From NCBI RefSeq assembly GCF_932526225.1, contig NC_064044.1:12168084-12232083 (forward strand): a stretch of 64,000 bases of DNA. Direction: 5' to 3'. Both the position numbers and the translations under genes were made by a program. The notes beneath the pieces are model-generated. The model made no database searches and had not been told where the DNA came from. It saw only the letters and a list, made by a program, of their open reading frames with translations. This stretch comes from Nematostella vectensis (lineage: Eukaryota > Cnidaria > Anthozoa > Actiniaria > Edwardsiidae). Below are positions 48,601 to 59,500 of this stretch, one piece after another; position 1 is the stretch's first letter, and every line of letters starts with the position of its first letter.

Positions 48601-51600
48601 ATGGTAGTAAGCAGGTTTTTCCTAATGCTTCTTTTAAGACAGATCTAAAGAAGTACTGCCAGGCATTGTTTTTGAGATGGAGAGGCTCAACGTGTGCTTT
48701 GTCAATAAACTTGCCTAGCATGGGTTGAAATTCTTGGCGGCTCTTTTGTTTGGAAATGAAATCTGTAACTTTAGACCTTTTTGTCTGTTGACAGAGAGTT
48801 TGGTTTTCGAGCTTAGCTTTGAGTGCTTTAACTTTACTAGCCACTTCATTCCTTTGGTTGTAGCTCCAGGGTTTCCATTTACATTCTTCGTCAGTACCAA
48901 ATCTGCCTTGAAGGTTGCCACTATCAGCTGAGCTTACGTTAGCAAAGGATGAAAAGTAAGTAGCAGCATTTGAGAGCTCTCCAGCAAGCATTGCAAGCAT
49001 TTTCATATCATTTGGGAGCTCAGCAAATTGAAATGACACATGAAAGCCATCTATTTCATACAATGTGCCTTCAATATCTGATATTTGCTTGTATATTGAC
49101 AGCACATATTTTTTAACAAGGGAAGATGTTTCCTCACAGTTAGCCCCAAAAACTAAAAAGTTATCACTGCTAGAGGCTACTTTCTTTCCAGTGTTGAGGA
49201 AGCTCACTAAAAAGGAGCATGCAGTTTCAAATTTCCCAAATGGGCAGCCATCTCCCCCAAAGGCAACCTTAAAAGTCCCCTCTGTTTCTCCAAACCACTT
49301 AAGATTATCTGTACCAGATAGATAATGCTTAGCTAATCTTGGTAAGTATTCTCGTAAGTCTCGAAAGCATCCACGAGTAGTGCTATTTTCATTATCTAAT
49401 GCAAAGACTTGCACTGACTGAACATTGCCTATATCAATAGCATTAATTTCTTTAACCAGAGTATTGTAAGTGAGTAGTTTTGGAATATCTAGACTACCCA
49501 TATACTTAATGCTAGTTCTCCCACCCCTTTTCCTTTTACTACATGTCATTGAGGTGGCAAGCCTTACTGCCTGATACTTTCTCTTGCCCATTACTCCAGC
49601 ACTATAGTATGCAGCAATACTTCTCAAAATATTGCGTGCTGAATTATGAAAAGTATGTTTTTCTTTTTTTTGAATTTGTTTAACTATATAACCTGCAAGC
49701 TCTTCGTCCTTTAGGACATAGTCCCCTAACTCACTGGTTTTGCACTTTCCTTGAAGAGTGTCAAAAAGCCCATCCAATGCTGGTTTGATGTTGCTGTTTG
49801 TTGCCCCATGGATTTTTGCTGCAGCTTCGATTGTATTGACTCTCCTCCTTCTAGACTCCCTAGGTGTTATCATAGGATTTTCCAATGAAGTTGGTGTCAA
49901 CACTCGAAGTTGCCTCTGAAAAAAAAAAACATTTGTTTGTGACAAATAAAAATAAATAAAAGCTTTGGTAAGCTTGTTTTATTCATGAACTAAAATCCTC
50001 CTATTTAACACTGATGGTCAAAAATAATATACAAAAAAACATGTTTACCTTAGTACTTGGGGGTGTTTGAATTCCCGTGTTTGTGTTCTCGGCTGTTTGT
50101 CTCAGAACATGTCCCTGGAATTAAATAAATACAAAGGACTAATGACCCTGATCAAAATTTAGATTCTCATTACATACGAACAATAATGATGGGCTTGGTC
50201 TTATAAGATTTTCATATCTCATCAAAATCTAAACATTTGTCTAAAAAACAACAATGCGTGTAAGAAATCGATTCCAAAAAATAAAAACTGCAACAATAAT
50301 ACAATTATCAAAAGTCTGCTACAAATGGAAACCAGTGAAGACCAAATTAAAATTTCTTAACAGATTTATTTACGAGTGAGTTAGTTTTGGCATAAACACG
50401 CAACTGGCGGTCGCTCTGGTTCGCTATAAATATTACCTTTTCCTTCAGTCTGCGGATCTTCTGCTGTTGGATCTTGACTTCCGAAAGTGCATGGACTTTT
50501 TCCTCGCATAATTCTTCAAGAACTGCCCTCTTTTTCTTCGCGTACGTGCCGATAGGAAAATTATTGTTGCGCTTCCGAGGCATTGTACGGGGATCACTAA
50601 GATACAGAGTGAACAGCAGCTGATTATGTATGAAGGGCATTCAGATTTTCGAAAATTTCTCAATAAGGAGCGCAATTCTCAAAAATCCAAAACGACCCGA
50701 TTCTTACCTGATAAATCTTCAATCTAGAACTCCTCATCTCGACTGTAATTTAGGCTAAGCGAAAAAGCCTTTAGAACCCCAAAATGGGGAAATTATCATC
50801 AAAATTTGCGAGCTCTATCGTGTACTAAAAGCGCCTTTGATTCAAGAAGTGTTAATCAAGCGTATATAGTCATGTTTGGTATCATTGTAAAGTTTATTTT
50901 TCCCGCTTTCTGACTGTGAGCGTCTTTGATTTGCCCGCGTAAACCCAGAAGCCCCAGCGAGCCATTTATATACACGGTGGAGGTAGTTCCCAGTACTACG
51001 CGGATATCAATCGTCCCGGAAGCCATTTTCGACTTCAAGCGGAAGTCCGATATCCCGTGACAACTGACCCGGCGTGAACGCGCTAAGGAGAATACAAAGC
51101 GCGATTGTCGAGAAGCTCAAAAACTTAGGCTCGTTGAAAGCATCGGTGTTGTTTCGCTCCCTAAAGGCGAGGAAGGTCGTCGTCACGAGAATTGTCATCG
51201 GGACAGCGACGGCCATGATTCGTGCCACGGTAAAGTGCTGCTGACACTCTAGAAGACGCGAGTTATCTTCCTGGTTCCAGAAATGAGAGCGGGATGGCGC
51301 CATGCTTTGCCTGATCACAATCAACACGAGCTCAATAGCGATCGACACACCAAGGATAATCAGTCCCGTCAGATCACTGGGCATGTCTTTAAGGGGAGAC
51401 ACCGCGCGCCGTAGAATATTGTTTGCGGCGCGCGTCTTGGCAAACAGGAAGCCCGAATACAGCATCGTTAATAATTCGTGGATGGATTCTATAATGATGC
51501 AGGAGGCTGTGGTCGGTTTAGCGAACACGAAGATGATCCCAAAAAGAAACGTCAGCTGCAATGTGACAAAGAACGCCGAGAGCATCCATCGACCGGAAGT

Positions 51601-53412
51601 GGATACGATCGGAGTCTGTCTGAGCCTCCAGAAGACGACCGCCGCACAGGAAGTAATCAGGATCCCAAGTAGTGCGAAAGTAAAGATGAGAACCCCTGCA
51701 GCGCTACCGAAACTCATGTACACGATCTCCCTCACGATACATTTGGTACGAGCCGCGTTATCATAATGAGTCTCGTTGCACACCACGCATGCGTACGACC
51801 CTGCCTCTGAACTCACTGTCCCCTTTTCACACCTTTGGCAATTCCAGCAGCATTCTGATTGGCCAACGATTTTCTCGCCAGGTAAGCACACGCGGAAACA
51901 CGTGGACAAGGGCCTCGCCCCCCTGTTCCATTTTATCAAACTTTTGTTCAAATTAAACTTCGGGGTTTCGTTCACCAATGACCAGTTCCCAACGTCGACG
52001 TACTCGAGTTTCTTGTTCGCTAACACCTGGAGGTTACGTACTATGTACCCGCTTGAAGTGAGATCACCATTTCCGTCGAATTTAACGACGACATCGTCGG
52101 TGCCCACAAAGCTTGTGTTTGCCACGTACGAAAGAAAGACATCCGGGGAAATCGGCTCGTTGATTTTCGGACAATTTACCTTGCCGTTTTGGCACTCGAT
52201 AATAGCTCGTAATGCGTTCGCAGTCGCTTTCACCGCGTCGATGACATTTGGTACTAATTCGGAGATGACTTCGGTTTCCGGTGGAAGTTTCTCGTGCGTT
52301 CCACAAGTCCGGTAGCTACCCGGCATTTTAGAAGGAACTGTATAATTACCCGGTCTACGGCATTTAAGTATGTCCTCCATGTAGCGCAAAAGCCAAGGAT
52401 TCTCTTCAGCGTCTCTGATACTCAAATTTCGAACATACTTTTGGAAGTCTGGTACGGGTTTTGAAAGAATTGCAAATGTAAAAATGCCTTCTAACATTGT
52501 TTTGCTAACATTGATTAACTTTGCGCCCGTATTCCATCCGTCACTAGTGATCCAAGTCCTATCGGTAATGTTCATTCTCTCGGCCTCAGTTAGTAAAATT
52601 TCACCCTGCCACAAGTAGCTAAAAACTATTATCACTTTGGCTCGCTCCACGCTTTTTAATTTTCCAAGTGTGTCCCTGACATAATCCTTTACCCTATCTG
52701 AAGTAAAAGCGATGTATTCGTCATTAGCGATGCAGACATTAAACCTCCGTGCGGCGGACTTAAAGGCCGAGGCTCCCATCTTGCCGTAATCATCATCACT
52801 TGCAATTAAAAAGACGTAATTCCACTCGAAATACTGCACGAATTCCGCCATAGCCCAGGCTTGATATTCATCGGATGGCACGGTTCGCAGAAAAGATCTG
52901 TATCTTGTCTTGTCGCTTAGAATTCTACTTGTTGATGCATAGCTTATCTGCGAAATTGAATACAGGCCAAGAAGACTAGCGATTGGTATTGAGATCCAAG
53001 AAATCGCTGGACCAATAACCGCAGAAATCGGTTTTGTTTTAATCTCCCCTTTTTTCCCCTTGCAGTATTTGTCATGAGGGTAGCAAACGGAATTCGGTCG
53101 GTGTTTAGCAACTATTTCGATCGCATTGCTCATCGCTGTTGGAATATTAAAGCAGGTATTATCAATCTTGTAGCCGAGTGTGGAGTTGTGCAAAAAGAAT
53201 GCCTTGTTGACTGTCTTCACGGCAAACTCTAGCGCTAAAGACCATGTTAAACCATCCGCGTAAATACGTTCACACTTGTCGCCATCTCTGTAAGTTAGAG
53301 GAAAAAGGCCCTGAATCATAAAATCTCCGTTCCGTACGACAGAAAACAGCCCTTCCTTTCCATGACCAACAAGAATCAAGCAGAAAACAACCACAAAATT
53401 CCCTGCCTTCAT
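45630..53412 (-). CDS. Class C GPCR (metabotropic glutamate receptor-like), split by a transposon
   Basis: Exon 1 spans 51069-53412 and exon 2 spans 45630-46267. Joined, they give 993 residues in frame. Exon 1 has a signal peptide, a venus-flytrap ligand domain (AVIGPAIS, YASTSRILSDKT, RTVPSDEYQ, DDDYGKMG, SDGW), a cysteine-rich linker (SECCWNCQRCEKG, CVVC) and TM1 to TM6. Exon 2 gives TM7 (SCMGCLFIPKLYVIFV) and a polar tail of about 160 residues. The break lies between TM6 (LLSAF) and TM7 (IPTYRYVV). Class C receptors bind amino-acid-like ligands at the cell surface. The intron is the 4.8-kb transposon at 46,255-51,076. Donor (G|gtcagt) and acceptor (gccag|C) overlap its ends, and eight codons are added by the scar and target duplication. 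If the intron is not removed, the frame stops at 51,007, losing TM7 and the tail. Confidence 0.88.
46255..46267 (+). repeat. Left terminal inverted repeat of the 4.8-kb element
   Basis: CACGCCGGGTCAG. On the minus strand this end supplies the acceptor (AG at 46,268-46,269) and the first 13 bases of receptor exon 2. Confidence 0.85.
46341..47051 (+). CDS. Element-encoded protein of unknown family, 236 aa
   Basis: A single-exon frame starts 86 bp inside the left terminus and runs convergently towards the transposase-like gene. The N-terminal ~50 residues are acidic (LEEVCAEDGEISSEEEV). The middle is rich in basic and hydrophobic residues (WLKSVHRRLLPSRKARDP). The C-terminal part (KKRLVRDFAKLAGIETREV, PRRLYIIIACHFGFW) could form a small helical fold. 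I recognise no domain, and specifically no kelch repeats, so it does not look like a RAG2 relative. The position inside the terminal repeats suggests an accessory function in transposition, which is an inference. Spacing to the stop of the opposing gene is 740 bp. Codon use looks ordinary and the frame is intact. Confidence 0.7.
   Translation: MATRTDSISLDQVLEEVCAEDGEISSEEEVPSLEEAVKNAVRCFRPLRGDIRSVLAFEEEAKNALEEVFKRNKEGFYTESERALNMSIKVGPIIATEVVIWLKSVHRRLLPSRKARDPYRIELKRDLPRAIFDTILMAVSKTPTSFGVLVESKNLKITFNHKKRLVRDFAKLAGIETREVRDFLQKIFKGKQDGCKAELLVTNEKPVVISYDPRRLYIIIACHFGFWNELGYAFHG
47792..50583 (-). CDS. RAG1/Transib-like transposase candidate, spliced, 778 aa
   Basis: Three coding exons: 50437-50583, 50049-50114 and 47792-49915, all phase 0. 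A probable 5' untranslated exon ends with a donor at 50,708. Residues 1-49 are basic then coiled-coil-like. In the core, GGDGCPFG (about residue 291) is followed by VSFQF..NDMKMLAMLAG..Y, then VEPLHLKNNA (about 480), then MEGREA (about 673). This order parallels RAG1's first catalytic Asp region, its FKF..DEK..G..Y segment, its DALHC..GNA site and its EGNE site. The K-to-G and G-to-Y spacings (7 and 8) are identical to RAG1. RAG1's zinc-binding CTLC is FSSF here, and the second acidic residue is Glu, not Asp. A C-terminal cysteine set (CYCG..CWFCG, 738-755) may bind zinc. From memory, PNDMKMLA-type proteins are multicopy in cnidarians. The frame is intact, so the copy may be young. Confidence 0.72.
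51064..51076 (-). repeat. Right terminal inverted repeat of the 4.8-kb element
   Basis: Complement of the left end. On the minus strand its first eight bases end receptor exon 1, and the next six form the donor gtcagt with the following base. Confidence 0.85.
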
Positions 53413-56400
53413 CCTTGAATCCAGTTGAATGGGATCCTTAAACGACCATAGATTTTGACTCCCGTGCCTCTGTTTCTTATTGGAAAAGTTCCAGTGCTAA
53501 TATTGCTTATGAATCCCTAAAACTGTCTTTCTTTCCTAGTATAAACGGGCTGCAAAAAAAAAAAAAAAAAAAAAAAAAACACAAAAGCCGCCTATCTGCA
53601 TCAATAAATTCACCATCACAAGTACGTCTTCCTCATCAAAGAAAACCCTTGCAATTTGTCTGTACTCTTGTAAGTCGTGGGAAAGTGTCCATTGCGGTAT
53701 TATTGCTCTCTCATAGTTCGCTACATGATTTGTGCTAATGTATACAGGACACAAAGACAGCTGTCTCTGACGCTTGATATCTAAACATGGCAACCAAAGC
53801 CATTCATCTTAGCAATCAACTTGTCAAAGAGGACGTTTGCTTATCGACAGAGCAAGCAACATCTACAATTTCTAACAACCGACAACGGAAATTCTACCCA
53901 AAACTAAAGTAGAATTATCCAAAGATAAGTCCTTATAAGTTTTAAAATTTATTTTCTTAATTAGTTTGCTTGGTGAGGGTTTTTTTAATTTGTAACAATC
54001 GCCAAGGGTGATAAACACAGAATAGCTTATGCAAACTTTATAACATAATTGAAAATCAGAGTTTTCGTTTGGATTTCTTTTTGCTCTAAACTTTTCTCGT
54101 TTGTTTGTTTACTCCGTAGATGCTTGGGTTTTGTAAAGTAACAAAGAAATATTCTAGCAAAAATTGGAAAAACTGAAATATTGGGATGCTTGGGTTTTGT
54201 AACGAAACAAAGAAATATTCTAGCAAAATTGACAAAATTGAAATATTGGGATGATTGGGTTTTGGAAAGAAACAAAGAAATATTCTAGCAAAATTGACAA
54301 AATTGAAATATTCTAGCAAAATTTTGCACTCGCAAAATGTCATCAGTATCAATCATTTTTTTTATTTAAATTAACTGTTCTAACTCGCTATTGCCCAAAT
54401 TAACAGATTAAAAAAGATTTAATACACTAGTCTTAAATAATTGAGATAAAGTTTGTAGATTAGAATAGAAATAATCTTATGAACATCACGTCTAAAAATT
54501 ATTAGTTGAACTTTTTGAGTTGAGCTTGAGGTTTTATTCCCCCAATTTTCCTTTTTTTTAATACATTAAATTAATTTTGTCATACTTTTTCACCTTCAAG
54601 AGAACTCGAGGTGGAGGTATTTTAGTTATCTTACCTTTTATTATTTAAAAAGTTGTTTCATTTTGTCATTTTTTAAAAATTTGGCCGTCCATAGAACAAG
54701 CTAATTTGCAAAGTTATTTTAAAAGGACACACAAAAAGTCTGTTCGCCTATATATCTTTTTTTTACTCGTTTATATTATATTAGACAGAAAAAGAAAATC
54801 TTAAATTATCCCTGTAAAAAAATAGCATTTTCTGGTCGTTAAGATTTCATACTTTAGGTTTTTCCTATTCAGTAAACGTAAAAAGGTAACATAAGTTTAT
54901 TAACAAGAATACTCTCAAATTTTCCCCAGGAATTGTGTTTTATAATGTGATCAATTCCTACCACTAAAAAAAATATCATGTTAGACTAGAAATTCAAGTA
55001 AATTTTCAACTAGTAGGAGTCACCAAATTTTAATTGAATTCTTTTAAAAAATTCATTAGCATAAAAGTCTTTTATATGTCTGTCTATTGCGGGTTAGACT
55101 CAAACATATTTAAAATTTAATTAATTTCCCTTTCTATTTCAAGAATACTTGAGGCAGTTTTATGGGTGTACTGAATATATCTTCCTCGGCCTATGGCTTT
55201 CACAAATATAAGGTACATATTTTTTGTCTTTAAATTATCATTGAAGAATCAATTAATGATTAAATACATACATAAAGTTATACCTCGTTCCATCTATTCA
55301 AAGCTTATTTAAGTATATATATTTCTTAAGTCTACTTAATATTTTATCATTTTACAAAATTATTTGTATCATTTCTATCAGCCATCATGAAGGTATCAAA
55401 GTTTTTGTTTGTGTTTTTAGTCCTAGATGATTTTGATATTTGTCGAAACGTCGACATTAGTCGTAAAAGAAATATTTGTCTCTATTTTTCTATACTCACA
55501 GAACTTTTCGCTATTTGAATTTTTCGATATAATACATTAACCATATCTGCTCGCTAATATACGCCTGATATGTTTATACATGTTTGTTGAAGTTAAAAAT
55601 AATATCAAGAAAAATTCCTTAAAGTCGAAACAACTCTAAGCTTAGGTTGAAATTGTTTTCACCAGAATAATAACATTTCAAAACCGTCTTAATCGATCAC
55701 TCAACATTTGAATCATTATAAGCACAACACATATTGTTATATATTTGTGAGAATATATAAAATTGTTTAATAATTTATTATTTGAAGAAAGACATACATA
55801 CATATACAATGAGATTGATAGGTTCTTGTGAGGAAGAGCCAAGAGCGGCGTAAATTTTGACGACTTGATAAAATTCCTGATTAATCGATTCGTCCACTGG
55901 CTCTATTTTAAGTTCTTATCAAAGTTTAGCCCTCGCGCTTAGAATCTTGCTGCTTAATTAGATCATATAAATAGATAGCGCACATGATTTTAAATTCTTA
56001 TGGTTCACCAAAACGGGTAGTCGACTTCTGCCAAATTGCTGTCGTTAATACGACTTCTTCAAGTCAGACGTTATGGTAGGTTCTATTTCCAACTATATTT
56101 CCAGGGCTTACAGAAACGAGCTCAAACGAGCCCTACAAAACGTTGAACGTTTTGGACCCGTCAGGCTTACTCGTCATGTTAAAACCGCTGCTTGGTAAGA
56201 CGAGTCTAAAACGGTTGCGAAGGAAAATAGACACAACTATTTGAGAATGCTAGAAACAAACAGAAAAAAATCTTTTTACTAGCAGGGTTTTTTTGCATTT
56301 TGAGTCGAAACTACAGTAATTAAGTGTCACTTAATTTGACAGAAGTCACTTCTTTAAAGTATACCTACCACTTTTCAACTTACAATGTGATTGGTATGAC

Positions 56401-56455
56401 TAGAAAGACTACAGACAAGTAGAAACAACTATGTGGTCTTGGGTCTAGGGAAATG
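53413..56455. other. AT-rich intergenic spacer between two receptor genes
   Basis: It starts with the 5' flank of the minus-strand receptor. An A-run of 26 or more lies at about 53,552. A phrase 'aaatattctagcaaaattg' recurs three to four times with about 60-bp spacing at 54,145-54,320. 'gtcgaaacgtcgac' at about 55,442 is a short palindrome-like word sometimes seen at retroelement ends. I see no gene. Confidence 0.45.
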
Positions 56456-56595
56456 CAGGGGCGTAGCCAGGGGGTTGGCCTAGGGCCCCCCCCCCTTTTA
56501 GCAGCCAAAAATACAGTAAATGTATGAGAAATTATCTAAAATACAGGAGGGCCCTTTTGGGCCCCCTCGTGTTAAAAACCCTGGCTACGCCCCTG
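56456..56595. mobile_element. Family B inverted-repeat element, copy 2 (intact)
   Basis: CAGGGGCGTAGCCAGGG at the left and CCCTGGCTACGCCCCTG at the right are perfect inverted ends around a 106-bp core shared with 3,233-3,389. This copy keeps both ends and defines the family. Confidence 0.88.
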
Positions 56596-59500
56596 AAATG
56601 AATCAATACATGGTTGAAATGGTCTGTATTTCTCTAAAAACCAAGTAGTTCCGCTGACGCTTTGAGTATTAGCCACCTTAGTGATTGTCATCGTGTAGCT
56701 CTTCCTGTGTAATCAGGGAATATAAGTATTATATGATAAGATCAAGCGTTTCACTCGTTGTAGAATATCGATGAACATGTCGGAAACTGTTTGCTTCCCA
56801 GGCTCTAGCAGTTTGGAATCCAGGATTTCCCTTTCCTTTTCTTTCCTTTCCGAAAAAGTAAACCTAATCCCCCCCCCCCCCCCCCCCCCCGGTGTGTTTT
56901 CTGATAAAATTCTGACCACCTCCGAATTGTTTTTTAATGCATTTCGGGATTTTTTTTTCGATTTTTTGTACAAAAAAGGTTGACATATAGATTTTTGATA
57001 TACCAGAGTGATATAGAAAGCCTTTTTTTTATCAATTTGTTTATGCTTTAAAGTTTTGTCTACAAAAAGCACGTCTATTGCGGACCGGAAGTGAATTTCT
57101 GCCGTTTTAAGAGGGGGGGGAACACACCCCCTGCAACCCCCCCTGGGTACACGGGCCTGGAATGATACACTCTTACGGTTTTGTCATCGGGTGCCATTAG
57201 ATATCGACCAGCGGGGCCAACATACTATACGACTATATACAACAATGATTTTCAAAAGACAGTATATATGGCAACACATAAATATGAAAAATATGTCTTC
57301 CGCCCTTTTGTTATATTTGTTCCAGAACTCATTCATTTTCGTCGGCTGATTTTTTATCATATACTATATATTTGCTACACGTAAATAAAGTATCTTAATG
57401 TTTAAAAAAAAAAATTTAGATTGTTATTTAGAATGTTTTGCAAATAATTTGCCTTCTATCATTATGATATCAAATGTTTCACTTTGCGTGCTACTGGAGA
57501 AACGCTCCGTATTAATTTTCCCTAGGGAAACTTTCAAGATACAGACAAATTTGTGCGTAGTGACTAAGTGTTTTATCTAAGTGGCTTGTTTATTAAGCTA
57601 AATGTGTTCTCCTACTTCACTCGTGACAATTGCTGAGAAATGGTCAGAATTTTACGTCTGATTTCGATTGGTTGCTTAAGTGATCGGGTGCGGGATACAA
57701 CGCATTTTGAAAACTTTGAAAAGACAAGTACTTCAGACTCTGATGAAAAGTATTATCAGTAATCTCTTCTCAAGGGGAACTTCGTTATATTTTTGTAAAT
57801 TGGATTCCTTCCCTTTAGCTCATTTGTGAATCCTTTGTAAAAACTATTTCTTTTTGAGTAAAAAATTATCTTGCATTTTAATTTTTAGAATATAGTGGTA
57901 TTCGCAGGATTAAAATGTAGAAAGAATTAACATATTACTCTTTTTTCATTAAAAGTTTAAATTTTCGACACTTTAGTTTTAAAATTCAATTACTGGCAAT
58001 TACTGACAATAAATTTAATCTGTATAAGTACAACATTAATGCTATTTAATCGTTTTTCCCTCTATGCAGATAAATTAGAGAAGGTAATAAAATCGCACTG
58101 AAGGAAGCATTTCGCAACTTGAAATCCGATTCGTGTTCAGCTTTTCTATTGTGTTCAACCGCTGCTCCCTGTCTGGGATGTTTTCATTTTGATTTGTGTG
58201 GTTAATATTGTTGTTCCAATGGGAATAACTAGCGCTAAAGCCATTCCCTTTACTTGAGGTCTAAAGGTATTGGACCTTTTCAAGTAATCAATATTATTTC
58301 CTACATTCGAATGAATGCATAAGCTTTTTGATTTGTTTACATTACACAAAAGCAATTAGAAATATTAAATCCCAGTCGTGGGAGTTTTAACTCGCATAAA
58401 ATCTCTTGTGTTCGTTGGCAGTGAATCGTTTTTTAATCCCTTTTCGTTTTTAGAGGATGTTAAATTAGATGGTTTATGCTTTTGAATCCGTCGAGATCGC
58501 TGTTGCTAAAACAAGGTAAGATTTCATTATTTATATTTCATCACAAATAAATGACCTTCTACTATGAGAATATAATACTGTAAAGCCGATAATACTTTGA
58601 CATGGAATTCTCGATGTTTTAACTGGAAGGGGAAAATTTGATTATATCTTCTCTTGTTAGAATAAGCGAATCTAATATTGATTTTTCACTGGTTATATGT
58701 TTGTCTTTGTCTGACATAAAACCTTTCTTACTAAAAGCCTCGATCAAACGTTGATAAAATCTTTGGTTTTTTCTTAGAACCAAAATTCTGTTTTACGAGA
58801 GAATTGACAACATTTATTATATGATTCTATGTACCGAAACGTCATATTAGCAACTGCCGTCCAGCCGTGCATTGTATTAAATTATGGTTTTACTTCAAAT
58901 TCCAGCCTTCTGCATTCGTAAGCGACCATTTATTTTATCAATTAAGCTTATAGAGATAGCAGATATTAAAAAGCGGCACCTTTGTTAAGCTACCATCCTC
59001 TATTCTCCGGCCACACTACAAATAAAAGACACAAGGTATTTGCTTTTCACTCCCCACCCCCTACCCTACCCCGGGTCGGCTGTTGGGAGTGGAAGGGGGG
59101 TGGGGTGTGGTGAGGTGAGGTGAGGAGGTGCTTTGTAGCGGGGTGTGTGACTGAGCACATCCCCCCCTCCCCCCCCCCCCCCCCCCCTCCCCGACACAAT
59201 TCTGGGTACGCGTCTCGGTAACCCTCTACATATCTTTATTGGTGCAGCGAATCTCCATGTTTAGTGGACTCTTGTCTCGGTTACAAGGACCGCTTATATA
59301 ATAAAAATCCAAATTCCTCAAGTCAAATAGAATACTATAGGCAATATACATTTCTTGCCAAGTGTCGCATACTATCAACCGAGTGTACGGAGATGTTAAG
59401 AAATTATTTTTCACTGCACAACTTTTTGCAGGGATTCATCATATCAAGAAAATTTATCCAAAAATTGTCGTTTTTGCCAAACGCCGTCACTTCCATATAA

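Larger units (their letters stand above)
46255..51076. mobile_element. 4.8-kb DNA transposon with CACGCC ends inside the GPCR gene
   Basis: The outer 13 bases (CACGCCGGGTCAG) at 46,255-46,267 and 51,064-51,076 are perfect inverted repeats. Weaker similarity continues inward, to CGGAC at about base 30 of each end. The flanks are AAC on both sides (46,252-46,254 and 51,077-51,079), a 3-bp target duplication. Removing the element and one AAC restores an uninterrupted TM6-TM7 reading (LLSAFIPTYRYV), which matches the receptor family (compare AFVPIYF in human mGluR1). It carries two convergent genes with a 740-bp AT-rich gap. CAC-starting ends occur in CACTA/Chapaev, Transib and RAG-type elements, but Transib and RAG make 5-bp duplications. 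Confidence 0.85.
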
